Shown here one piece after another: positions 46,624-57,129 of a stretch of 64,000 nt of DNA. A program made the position numbers and the translations under genes. The stretch covers positions 248,001 to 312,000 of the forward strand of contig JAFEVB010000044.1 in assembly GCA_032629725.1 (NCBI GenBank), written 5' to 3'. The stretch comes from Gremmenia infestans (taxonomy: Eukaryota > Ascomycota > Leotiomycetes > Helotiales > Hamatocanthoscyphaceae). Under the pieces are notes generated by a model. It ran no database searches. It was not told the origin of the DNA and saw nothing but the letters and a program-made list of their open reading frames with translations. Numbering within the stretch: the stretch's first letter is position 1; each line of letters begins with the position of its first letter.

Positions 46624-46839
46624 TAGAGGATATAGTTTATGATAAATGAATCTAAACTATAATCTATTATTATACAAGCTTACTAAAGCCAAGTACTAAA
46701 TCAATATTACTTAGCTAATTTGTTAGATATGTTTTGAGTCTTATACTAGCAAGTGTTATTTTGATATATAAAGACGAGAACCAGCTTTGTTTTGTCAACA
46801 AGGTTCTTCAAAACCTCCTTTAACAACACACACACTGCC

Positions 46840-48631
46840 ATGGATGAAGACCAGATGCTTTTACCTACTCTCATTGACGAGATCGCTCAAGCAGAGCCAG
46901 AAAGACTTTACTGTGCTTTCTTAAGAACGACGGATATCAACGATGGCGTTGTTAAGGTTTCGTATAGCGCCTTTAGCAACGCTGTCAACCGATTGTCTTG
47001 GTTTCTAGAGAAAACCTTCGGCAGAAGTGATGATTTTACTACTCTTGGTTATATTGGTCCTTCCGACATTAGGTATGCTATGATCACATTAGCAGCAGTG
47101 AAAACAGGCCACAAGGTAACATTCTCAAGTGTATACCATTCCCTCTAAATAGACTTTACTGATATGTTAAATCGTAGGCATTCCTCATGTCGCAGGTCAA
47201 TCCTGTTCCAGCACAGCTTCGATTGTTGGAGGACACGAAATGCGATCATCTTCTTGTAGCACGCGATTTCCCAGTATTCAGTCCCGTACTTGATGCAATC
47301 GCCTCACATCGACAGGTGAATATCGTGGATATTGAGAGTGTCGATCACTGGATTGCAAAGGATAGAGTTGAGAAATATTGCTTTACAGCTACCCTGAGCA
47401 GCAACCCTCGTCGACCATTTGTAGTTCTTCACACATCTGGATCTACAGGTGGGTATTATTCTCTTTCTGTACTTCCAGTCTTTTCATGTCTTCTCAATCT
47501 GACTCGTGCTTTAGGTTTTCCCGGCCATATTGTCTATCACTTTGGAGCCCTTACAGCGTATAGACACTGGACCGCCCCAAGAGACCTGATTCCTAATGCA
47601 CCCAAAACAATTCAGGAAATATGGCAGAACAATTGCATTTATATGACACTTCCAGCAGCTCATGTAAGTTTACTGATATTTGATAAACTTTTTGATGAGA
47701 CGCTTATAACAAGTAGATGATAGGCCTACTCCATATGACTGTTGCTGCTGTGTATTGGAATATGCCGCCAATCTTAGGCCCCCCCAATGTTTTTCCAACG
47801 CCAGATATGGCATGCAGCATCATTTCTCTTGATTTCTGCCAGGCAGCTGCAATGCCACCAGTTCTCTTACAAGGTATGGCTCGGAGTGAAAAGCATCTAG
47901 ACGCACTTCGAAGACTAGACCATGTAAGCTGGATTGGTGGGGCTTTCAGCTCGTCCACCATCGCCGACAAAATCCGGTCATACGTAACCCTAATTGGCGG
48001 CTATGGGTCGACCGAAAGTGGTGGTTTGCCACTTGATTTCATTGATCAATCGGACTATGAATGGATGAGCTTTAGCCCTATTGTCGGTGCCAGATTCGAT
48101 CCGTATGCAGAGGATTTATACGAATTCGTTATTGAAAAGGATGACAGAATTTTGCCAGCCCAGTTTGTCTTTCTGAACTGGCCCGAGTTGAGCGAATGGC
48201 ATACAAGAGATCTGTTTTCCAAGCATCCTACAAAAGAGGGGCTATGGAAGTTCCAGGGGCGTGCTGACGACATGTTCAGCATGCTAAATGGAGCAAAATA
48301 TAACCCTCTCGCCATGGAAACAATAGTGGCAGCCCATCCACAAGTCATGACAGCTCTTCTGGTTGGCGAGGCCAGGGAAAGGACTATATGGCTACTCGAA
48401 GTGTATAATCCTCCTCAAAACGATCAAGAAAAAAGGAAACTTGTGGACGAGATCTGGCCAACGGTTGAAGAAGCAAATGGGATTGCCCAGTTGCCTTCGA
48501 GGGTAACAAGTAAAAATGCAGTTGTGTTTAGTCAAAAGGGAAAACCATTTCCGCGTGCTGGTAAAGGGTCAGTGCAGAGGAAGTTGGCAATTCGAGCGTA
48601 CCAGGAGGAGATTGATGCTTGTATCGTGTAA
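46840..48631 (+). CDS. Stand-alone adenylating (ANL, NRPS-like A-domain) enzyme
   Basis: Activates a carboxylic acid as acyl-adenylate. Four exons (46840-47115, 47178-47448, 47515-47663, 47717-48631) give 536 residues. Core motifs are HTSGSTGFPGHIVYH (A3, spanning an intron; the usual Lys after Pro-Gly/Lys is His), GYGSTESG (A5), WHTRDLFSKH (A7), GRADDMFSMLNGAKYNP (A8) and a C-terminal PRAGKGSVQRKL (A10 Lys). Sequence style matches A domains of fungal NRPS-like A-T-R or A-T-TE proteins, but the stop at 48631 comes right after A10. There is no carrier (LGxDS), reductase or thioesterase domain here or in the following 800 bp. It may pass its adenylate to CoA or a free amine, or act with a carrier elsewhere. 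Confidence 0.9.
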
Positions 48632-49432
48632 TTGAGAAGTACGTGCTCGACTGAACAGGCGTAAGGAAATGCGATGTGTATTTTCATAGAAAAAATGTGT
48701 TTCAGGTGGATGAACTCCTAGAAGTCGGCTGCCTAAACATACCAATCCTCACCTCTTGCATCGTCAATATACTAAAAGACTAACCACATATACGAACAAT
48801 TTATACCCATGTCCTTGTGCGTTCTGAGAGCAACTGCGGTTTACCTATTCGGGAAATGCGGTGAGATACATGGTAAGGTTCTACGAAAGCTTCGGCGCGA
48901 TACTCGGAGCTTCGCACTGCAATGCAGCAGCTTGTTGGGAGCCTCCCTGGGGATGCAGTCACACAACGTTGGAATGACTAACCCCAGGAATAATAATAAA
49001 TTATATGTCGTACCCCTGTATATGCAGCCTACATGTAAGCCCACTTGCTTGTACTTGATGAAATTCAACCGCCCCATTAGGCTATTATGGAAAGGTGGAA
49101 TATTGAAATTGAGGATTAGATGAAATGGGAGGGTGGGAATAATAATCGGTGTGCCTCTCTCCTAGCACTAAACATCCACCAATTGGGGGTCCGCCGATCA
49201 TAATCCTGAACCTCATGCACGTATAATCATGCAAGGCAGGCATCCACCCTGTTTCTGGACGAATCTCTGTATAAGGCAGATGAGTCCCAGCACCCTGTAT
49301 GTTGGAAGGCCATGCTATATAGTTATGATCGAGCATAAATGCTGGAACTAATAGAGTTACTCTTCGACGGCTGGTCTCGATATAAAACAACATACAACGT
49401 TGCAATCTGCTTTATTCCAGCTACCGCCTATA
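48632..49432. other. Intergenic between adenylating enzyme and second P450
   Basis: About 800 bp without coding signal. I searched it by eye in all frames for carrier- or reductase-domain remnants and saw none. Confidence 0.55.
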
Positions 49433-51342
49433 ATGTTGGGCTTACTTACTGTTTCTGATAGTATCGTCGAACACTGGCTGCTATGTACTTTATCTGTAGC
49501 TGTAATTTACGTAAGTCATCTTATTCAACATTCCAAGAGAATGCTGATAGAATTAATTATTCTAGTTCCTTGCTTCAGCAGTCTATAACCTCTACATACA
49601 CCCTCTTTCGAATGTGCCCGGCCCATTCTGGTGCCGAGTCTCTGGCTGGCCTTCCTTTTACGCTGCTCTCAGTGGCCACCGCCATATATGGATCTGGCGA
49701 AACCATCAAATCTACGGTATTAATAGCAGAAGATTCCATTCATGGCACAAGGTTCACTAATGACATTGTTATTGTTAGGTGATAGGTTTCGTCATAGACC
49801 AGATGGAGTAATGATCGCGTCCCCAAGAGGATACTACGACATCTATAACTCCAAAGCAAATGTAAAGCGATCAAAGTGGTACGCGGTAACGCGAGACGAA
49901 GAGGACGCTACATTGAACGCCACCGACAAGACGCCGCTTTCGAGGAAAAAGCTACTGAAAGCTATATTCTCGGAGAAAGGACTTCGCTCCATGGAGCCAT
50001 TTCTCATAAAGCACATCGATCGCTGGATTGAACTCCTGTTAGATGGGGACGAAACTAAGAATATGAGTACATGGGCATCTCCGAAGAATCTAGGCAGCGA
50101 ATGGATAGATTATCTTGTCTTTGATATATTAGGGGACCTATGTTTCGGAAAATCGTTCGATACAAAGGAGCCTGAAGTCAAGAACCCATTTCGTCCAATC
50201 CCATATACTATTGGGAAATATACGCAGTTTATGTACCCGGTAATAAAATGACACTGTCTAAATTACTATGAAGGATCTAACTTTTTGAACATCAGATCGC
50301 GAATTCGCCTTTTCTAAACACTTGGGTATGGCTCAAGCCACGTGGCATCAATAAAATGCTTAAAATGATAACCCCAGAGCCAATGAAGAACTACTTTCGA
50401 TTCCTCGAGGAAGCTATCAAAGGCCGCATTGAACAAGAAGAAAGTCTCGGAGAGTATGACAGGCAGGAGGGACGTAAGGATATATTCCATTACCTATTTG
50501 CCGCCCAAGACCCCGATTCGAACAAACCCGTATTCGACCGATCGGAGTTGCTCAGTACAGCGAATCTTCTGGTTATCGCTGGCTCGAATACAACCTCCAC
50601 ATCACTTTGCAGCATCTTCTTTTACTTGTCGCGGAATCAACGAGTATACGACAAACTTGCTCGTGAAATAAGAAACGGCTTTGCTTCAATTGATGATATT
50701 CGTGCTGGTGTGGCACTGCATAACTGTCAGTACCTGCATGCGTGTGTTATTGAGGGACTGCGTATGACTGCAAGTGTTGCATCAGAGTTACCCCGCGAAG
50801 TGCTGCCCGGCGGCCATGAGATTGATGGCTACTGGTATCCAGCCGGCACAGTGGTATGTAAAAATATAAGCTCATAAGATTATTCTGGAGAGCTGTCCTA
50901 GCACCAAAAAGAGCTTTCTCAATTCCTCGGTCTGCAGCGCGGCTAATTTTGCGCATAGGTTGGTACACCAAACTTGGCAGTACGCTACCACCAGGAGACT
51001 TTTAAGGATCCATTCGTATTCCGGCCAGAACGGTGGATTCCGAATGAGGAGGTTACTTCTGATGATGTAGCAGCGCTGAAGCAGGCTTTCACCCCCTTCT
51101 CCGTTGAAGGCAATGCATGTCCTGGGAAGAAACTAGCCCTCCTTGAGATGTCCATCACTATAGCCCGTTTACTGTATAATTGTGATTTTCGCCGGCCACC
51201 TAGCGATATATCAAATTGTGGGGGCGGACGCCCTGAATATGGCTGGCTAAGGAGAAGCAAAGAGCATTACCAAACCATCGATGCCTGGATAGCAATTCGT
51301 AACGGGCCGATGATTCAACTTCGTCGTAGAAGCAGCGACTGA
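49433..51342 (+). CDS. Cytochrome P450 (cluster P450 2) with deviant heme loop
   Basis: Five exons (49433-49510, 49566-49716, 49779-50239, 50296-50853, 50959-51342) join in frame to 543 residues. An N-terminal membrane segment is followed by YIHPLSNVPGPFWCR, GDRFRHRPDGVMIASP and DIYNSKANVKRSKWY. This is the pattern of fungal P450s tailoring terpenoids, polyketides or peptides. The I-helix reads IAGSNTTSTS (acidic Asp replaced by Asn), ExxR is EGLRMT and FRPERW is present. The heme loop reads FSVEGNACPG: the Cys ligand is kept, but the consensus Gly is Glu and the consensus Arg is Asn. The frame is intact, so either heme binding is adapted or activity is reduced. Last intact gene of the cluster. 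Confidence 0.9.
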
Positions 51343-51765
51343 ATTTTCAAGTAGAATAGATAACGGTGGAAGAAAGAAGAAAAAGATAGAAATGAAACAA
51401 GTTGGTTAACGAGAAGAATCTAGCTGACGCATTATATTTGAGGCGTTCGATGACCCCGCAACTGCTTTGGATGTATATCATCTGCTTATATCTCAATCAA
51501 GTGCTCATATTTTTGAGGGATCTCGTTTTGCGAGCAGGAGTGAGTATAATATTATTGTTTCTAAAATCTTAATAATATCCGTATTCTTTTCATTAAACTG
51601 GCTAGCCAAAAAAAAAGGAAGAGCATGTCCTATTACACGTGGTTGCCAACTAACACCGCCCAACCTAGTACTGAAGCCATTCCCGAACTAGCTGAAAGCG
51701 ACTTGATAATGCCACGTGCAAGTTGTGAGGCTTACATTCCCATATTAATCATGAAAGACAACCAA
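51343..51765. other. Intergenic at the right edge of the cluster
   Basis: AT-rich 3' flank of the second P450 followed by the decayed 3' end of the convergent UNC93-like gene. No separate gene. Confidence 0.4.
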
Positions 51766-53088
51766 TCATACGCTCAGTTGCTGCTGCTGTTCACGGGAGT
51801 CATAAACGACTTTATGGGCGACGACATCCTCGATAGTCTCATCGGTAAACTTGAGATCTTCTTCCACCGGCACAGTATCCTTGACCTTAACATCATAACC
51901 GGGGACGCAATGACCAAGCTCCCAGCCAGCAGAACCATGAAGCAAAAAGGTTCATATACGGAGGCGGCGTATCCCTTCCATGCAACCCATCCAAACGCCA
52001 AATAATAGCTGCGCCCGCTGACTGGATGCCCTTATAGAAGCCCGCGAAGTTGCCCAGCTTGCGATTGTTATTCGTTATAGCATCCATGAACCAATAAACA
52101 CACGTCTGCCATGCTGCGTAATAGAAGCCGTAGCATATGTACAGGAACATCGGTCCCACATAGCCGTCCGACGTCCAGTCAGAAAGAGCAGTGTCCGCGC
52201 GAGTGTACTTCGTCTGGAACGCATAGCCGCCGTCCCAGATCGTGAGCGTGAGCACAAACATGGCCACCCAAGCCGCCTTTGCCCGCGACGTCCTCCTGAT
52301 ATTGGGAAAGTTGAGTGCAAAGCCGAAAACGAGAGCCCCGAATATCTGAGCCAGCCAGTACAGCGTGCTGTTCAGCGCGCGAGGTTGACGTCGTTGAACT
52401 GGTATGTGTAGAACCAGTTGGAGGCGAAGAACATGGGGAAGAGGAGAATTATGTAGGGATCGCTTCGAAGGGTCTCCCAGAGGCCAAAATTTCCGTCTTC
52501 CATGTTGGATGTTTCATTAGAATGATCCTGGACCCCATCACGACGCACAACGTGCTTAGCATCCACCAACGTCCAGGACAGACAGGCGCCGAGAAAATTG
52601 AGGACCAAAAAACCGATGTAGGTGCCGTCGCTGACGGTTTCATTGTCTGAGTGGAACTTCAAGCCAGGTTCAATCTAGCATCGAATTAGCTTTTGCATTT
52701 ACCTATATCTTGAACTACTTCAGCTCACCAGACTGCCGATGACAGCGCCCAGATTGAAGATTATCCAGAACCAGGAGAGAAATCAGCCTTTAGATTTCTT
52801 CAGTGGATACGACATCATAATCGCGTCTTGTGCAGACCAGAGAATGCCTGCACAGCATCCGAGCAAGGCGCCGGCGAAGATAACGTAGCCTAAGTCATGA
52901 GTGTGGTTGTAGCATAAATATGAGCTGACATATATACAGTATCCAAGACCTTCAAATAAAAGAGCGAATCTGATACCGAGGGCGTTGGTAACCGTACCGG
53001 CGAAGAACCCGACAACAGCAAAGGTTGCATAGAGCGCGGAGTTGGAGGCGTCATTAGCATAGACATTTTCGGCAAGCTGAGATATCAT
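51766..53088 (-). pseudogene. Broken UNC93-like (DUF895/MFS-type) transporter
   Basis: The frames recall fungal UNC93-like membrane proteins: ALYATFAVVGFFAGTV, GYCIYVSS, FAGALLGCCAGILW, then an intron (52675-52728), GTYIGFLVLNF, STLYWLAQIFGALVFG, KLGNFAGFYKGIQSAGAA and WRLDG. The reading is broken at three or more places. A TGA at 52783-52785 sits in KSKG-FLSW, where Arg is usual (CGA to TGA). A frameshift with loss of a few codons lies near 52375. Another frameshift near 51940 leaves the end DTVPVEEDLKFTDETIEDV in a different frame. The first transmembrane helices are missing upstream of 53088. It is non-functional. Such transporters sit in some fungal metabolite clusters. Confidence 0.8.
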
Positions 53089-53700
53089 CGACTTTACATT
53101 TAAGGCTAAGCTTGAGCCTCGCGGAAGGTGTTATCGAAAACGGAAACTATACGTCCCGTTCCGTGGCTTTCGTCGTCCTGATAAACTTAGGCATTGGCTT
53201 CTTTGTGGCGTCCAGTCGTGTGGAGTTTGTGGTCCGTGGCGTGACCCCTTAGAGACAATGAATACAATACTCGAATTCGATTCCAAAAATCTCGAATGCT
53301 CTTAAGATGTCGTTCCCTGAAAATTGTCCAAGGAAATGCATCTAAAGAGGATCCCCATCATAGCCACTTGACACCGACCACTTCTCGCTTCAGTTTCTTT
53401 CCTAGGTACTGAATAGCTCGTGCACCACATGGGTTAAAGATGGGATGGAAACAAGAAAAGATGTGTGCTTATCGTATATCGAGAGTGTGAGGCTGCAGAT
53501 GCCCCTCTCTCGTTCAAATGACGCCCCCCTGTACCCCACGCCGATGTATCCGGTCGCTCTATAGCACATAAGGCTGTAGCGAACTACGACCCTTCTTGAG
53601 CAGTCTCTCTATACCATAGCCAGCAGTTCCTGGGCTCTACGTCTTGCCCTATCTGATTCGATTTTGTGTTCCGTCAGCGCCCTCACCTCTGACCACGGCT
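53089..53700. other. Intergenic between two pseudogenes
   Basis: No readable gene, including no sign of the missing N-terminal helices of the UNC93-like relic. The 3' part leads directly into the decayed STAND-like gene. Confidence 0.4.
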
Positions 53701-55735
53701 ATGGTCGTGACAACACTTACAGCTGTGGGGACAGCCTCAGCCGTCCTCGCACTGAGCAAAGGTGCTTGGAAGCTAGGAAGTTCACTCTCCAATCTCCATC
53801 AAGACACTAACACCGTCGATGGGACGGTCAAGAATCTAGCAGAGGAGACCAAGTCGCTTAGCAATGAATGTGATCTTGTATATGCTGAGTTGGAAGAAGT
53901 AGTAAGCAAGAGTGAAACAGGATCACCTCCGCTTGATGATGTCGACGGCAGGATGTGAAATTCTCTTGAAGTGCAAGTGGAGGGGATCAGTCGAGCAATA
54001 CAAGAGCTGGAGCTGTTTGTCAAAAGTGTCAGAGGGGAAGAATCCAGTCTTATCGGCCAGGCTCAGCGTCAGAGGGAGCTGGATAAAAGCAAGGACCAGA
54101 TTGCAAGCATAGGGATAGAAGTTTCCAGGCATACTATCAACTTGCGTACCATGCTATTGTTGATCAATAGGTGAGCGCTGCTTCTGGCGGACGTTTGATA
54201 AAGCTGACCTCACCTACAGGGTACTAGCGCACATTGCACCCTGTTGAGCTAATCGCGAACTTGCCACGAAACTGAAGAAGTTGCAAGATATGCTTGAGAC
54301 AGAGGTCATCAGAGGCCAATCCGCAATCGCGACCCTATCATACAGAAATCACTCTAATGCAATGTGCGCATGAAGTTATCGTGAAAGATACGACTATGTA
54401 CCAGGCAAGTCTAGCTGCAAAGTCCGTAGCTGGAGGTCTGGGAGTAGCAAATGGTGACATTAGCATTGCGGACTGGGTGGGTACTCTAGAGTCTATACGC
54501 CGGGACCAACGACGTTCACATCCATCGAGCATGACCATCAACGTGCGTCCAGCTTTTCTGCGCGCGAAGAAAAGACCGTTATGACTAGCGCAGCTTCTAT
54601 CTCACTCAAAGTTTATGAACGCAAGGTTGTTGATACAGTAGGTAATGACTCTGACGATGATCTGGACATAAATCTTGCCAAAGCAGCGCTGGCTACCGGC
54701 ACAAAGGCCTTCGAGACGCAAGAATGGGATGAGGCGGAATCTCTTCTTCAACAAGAGTTACGAGCAATCCAACAGCTTCCAAAGCAACAACGATCATTCT
54801 GTGACATCTTTAATCTATAAGATAGACTTGCTGTTTGTGCGTACCATATTCAGGAGCCTGCGGATGCCGAAGAAGCGCTTATGAGCCTGGTCCAATGGTC
54901 AGCGATTCCGATGAACGCGGATACATTTACGACGCGGTGCACCTGCTGTCGTATTTGCACATCCACGTGTGCCAGGTCGATCGTGCACGATCTGAATGTG
55001 AAGTAGCTTTGCTGGCCTGGAGACGACTCATGAACAAGCGGAGCGACGCTTCCTTGGAGTCAACCGCGCTTATAGCACACATATATGCCTTGCTCAACAA
55101 CCATTCTCCTGCTAAAGCGAACCTTGCTATGCTACTGGAAACACGCATAGATGACGTCCTAAAGATTGTCGAAGAGTCACTGGGCACGAAGATGGAGCAT
55201 TTTAAACCGTCGTCACCACGGACTCGGTCGATATCTGAAAACTCAGATATGGCCGCAGAGCGTATTCAAAGCAGGCTCTCTGCATCTTCTCTTGCGATGT
55301 CCATGCAAAACTGCCATAGCCATGCATCTACAATGATCTCGCCAAGGCCAGCTGCTAGTCCTCGCCAATCACACCGATACATTCAACCACAAGCAGGTTA
55401 GGGAAATCGGCACTCCGTTGCGGCAACATCTATTTGGTCGGCAGAGGAGAGAGGCGATTTGATAACTACGGAGAAAGAGAAAGCGATGGAGTATTACTCC
55501 ACAGACCAGAAGTACTGGGTGCCGCAACTCTGCGGCCAGCCGGACCTCTAGAGGCAAATAAAACCTTGACGGGCAAGACTCTGTCTCGAATAGACATACT
55601 GACAAAATGGGATGTCAACCTAGAGATCGAATTGAAGACGCGGTCTGCGACGGCGATCAGTCAGCCTTCGCGAAGCTTCTCAACAAGAGGAAAGATTCTT
55701 AGAGGTCGAAATTACGCAAGAACTTAAGTTTTTGA
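53701..55735 (+). pseudogene. Decayed STAND/TPR-type fungal protein
   Basis: From an ATG at 53701 the DNA still reads in pieces as one long protein. First comes a fungal N-terminal helical domain of the kind that precedes STAND or ankyrin/TPR regions (SKGAWKLGSSLSNLHQD, AIQELELFVKSVRGEESS). After a gap follow SVAGGLGVANGDISIADWV, then TPR-like helices (DLDINLAKAALATGTKAFE, LAVCAYHIQEPADAEEALM, RARSECEVALLAWRRL, VLKIVEESLGTKMEH) and a last block (KWDVNLEIEL). In-frame stops include a TGA at 53956-53958 where Trp is likely and a stop at about 54820; several frame changes occur near 54240, 54590, 54840 and 55400. It cannot make a full protein. Intact relatives act in signalling or non-self recognition, a family-level inference. 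Confidence 0.65.
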
Positions 55736-57129
55736 ACGCGTAACAGCGCTACACTTCGCACGGTGCGATACGGGCCGCAGTTGGGAGTACCATCCTGCCA
55801 TTTGGGGGAGATCTTGACCAGAACGCCCCGATATTCGTGTATGAGAATCATTCTTCGCTCTAAATGTTCAGGGCATTCACCATGACGAAGATGTTGGGGC
55901 GAAGCCATCGATCGGTCCAAGCATGAGATATGGAAGACTATCTGGGGATATTTTCGTTCTTTTTCTTGGAGGACCGAGGATTTTTCCTGCATAGCAGCAG
56001 GTTCTTACGCATGATATCACCGTATTTATGTACTTGTCAATTTAAGAAGGGAATTTTCGCGAATTGAGGTATGAATCCGGTGGTGGCGTATGTGGACAAA
56101 TGGCGCAGTTCCCGGAGAGTGGGATGAAAGTTGTGTTATTTCCATGATTGCCTGAGGAACAGCCATGAACTTTCTGTTGGTAAGCTGTAAGCAAAGATAA
56201 TCCGAGAAGGTATCTTGACTTATCATCCGATGGTGAGCATTTGTTCTCTGTCTCTCGAATTAAGCTCATGAGAGTCCGTGCACAGACCATCCCGATATCC
56301 GTATACGGTAATACGGTACGATACGGTAATAGTAAGGTATACGGGAGGGAATATCCAAGTCTAACATATCTTTTGGGGAAAGATTTCTTCTCTTGAAGAC
56401 TATGACTGTTCAACCCTTACTCATATTATGCGGAGAGGGCATTATTCAGCCTTCCCCTCCGTAATGCCAGAGTTCAGGTCTGCGATGCGTGGACCCTGTA
56501 TTTCCCAGGTTTAAGCTTTATACCCTGGAACCAACTGCATGCAGATAGAGGCAGGATGCTTGTCTACCCCTCGCCAACCATCAGAACCCTTGGTTTGCGC
56601 AGAAAATCGATGCCGCCTACTCCGTACCTGCCTTTACACTGAATACTACGAATTTTTTGTGCAATTACTCTGTAAATCTTCAAGAAGCTAAGAGCGTCTT
56701 TAAGTGTAACACAGCCACGTCCACAGCCATAGACAGGGTCAAAGAGGCTAAAACATTCGAGAAATTTATTCGCAAAACCGTCAGTCAGGACAAGACAGAA
56801 CCTAACAAGGATCGCCCCATGGTTACATCAACCCCTCAACTAGAATCAATTAGTCGAGCAATTGACCTGAGATGGACGTCATATCCGCCCTGTGCCGTCA
56901 ATTGCACCAAGTAAAGTAGGTCAAAGTAAGCGGCAATCATGATGATCAGCGCACCTTCCCATATGGGAAGGTCATTAATGCACGAACCAACTGACTTTCT
57001 GCGAATTCGAGAATTGGTACAAGATGGAAAGAGCGAGCCTCATCATGTATCTATATAAGATTGTAAAACCCCACTCCCCGTTGTACATATTTCCAGCGCT
57101 GTCTGCATGACAGCTTCAATTCGAATAAA
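55736..57129. other. Intergenic with a short palindromic tract
   Basis: No intact gene. A tacgg/ccgta repeat tract at about 56292-56345 (cgtatacggtaatacggtac-type) may form hairpins. An 85-codon ORF at 56657-56914 looks protein-like (TAIDRVKEAKTFEKFIRK), but I found no partner exon or family. The last 80 bp lead into the sedolisin start. Confidence 0.45.

Noticed and set aside
48632..49432. Possible carrier or reductase domain after the adenylating enzyme
   Set aside because: No LGxDS-type carrier motif or Rossmann motif in any frame of this gap.
56292..56345. tacgg/ccgta tract as a possible regulatory hairpin
   Set aside because: Short and imperfect, far from any start codon; noted only as a simple palindromic tract.
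56657..56914. 85-codon plus-strand ORF before the sedolisin
   Set aside because: Looks partly protein-like but has no start context, neighbouring exon or recognised family.
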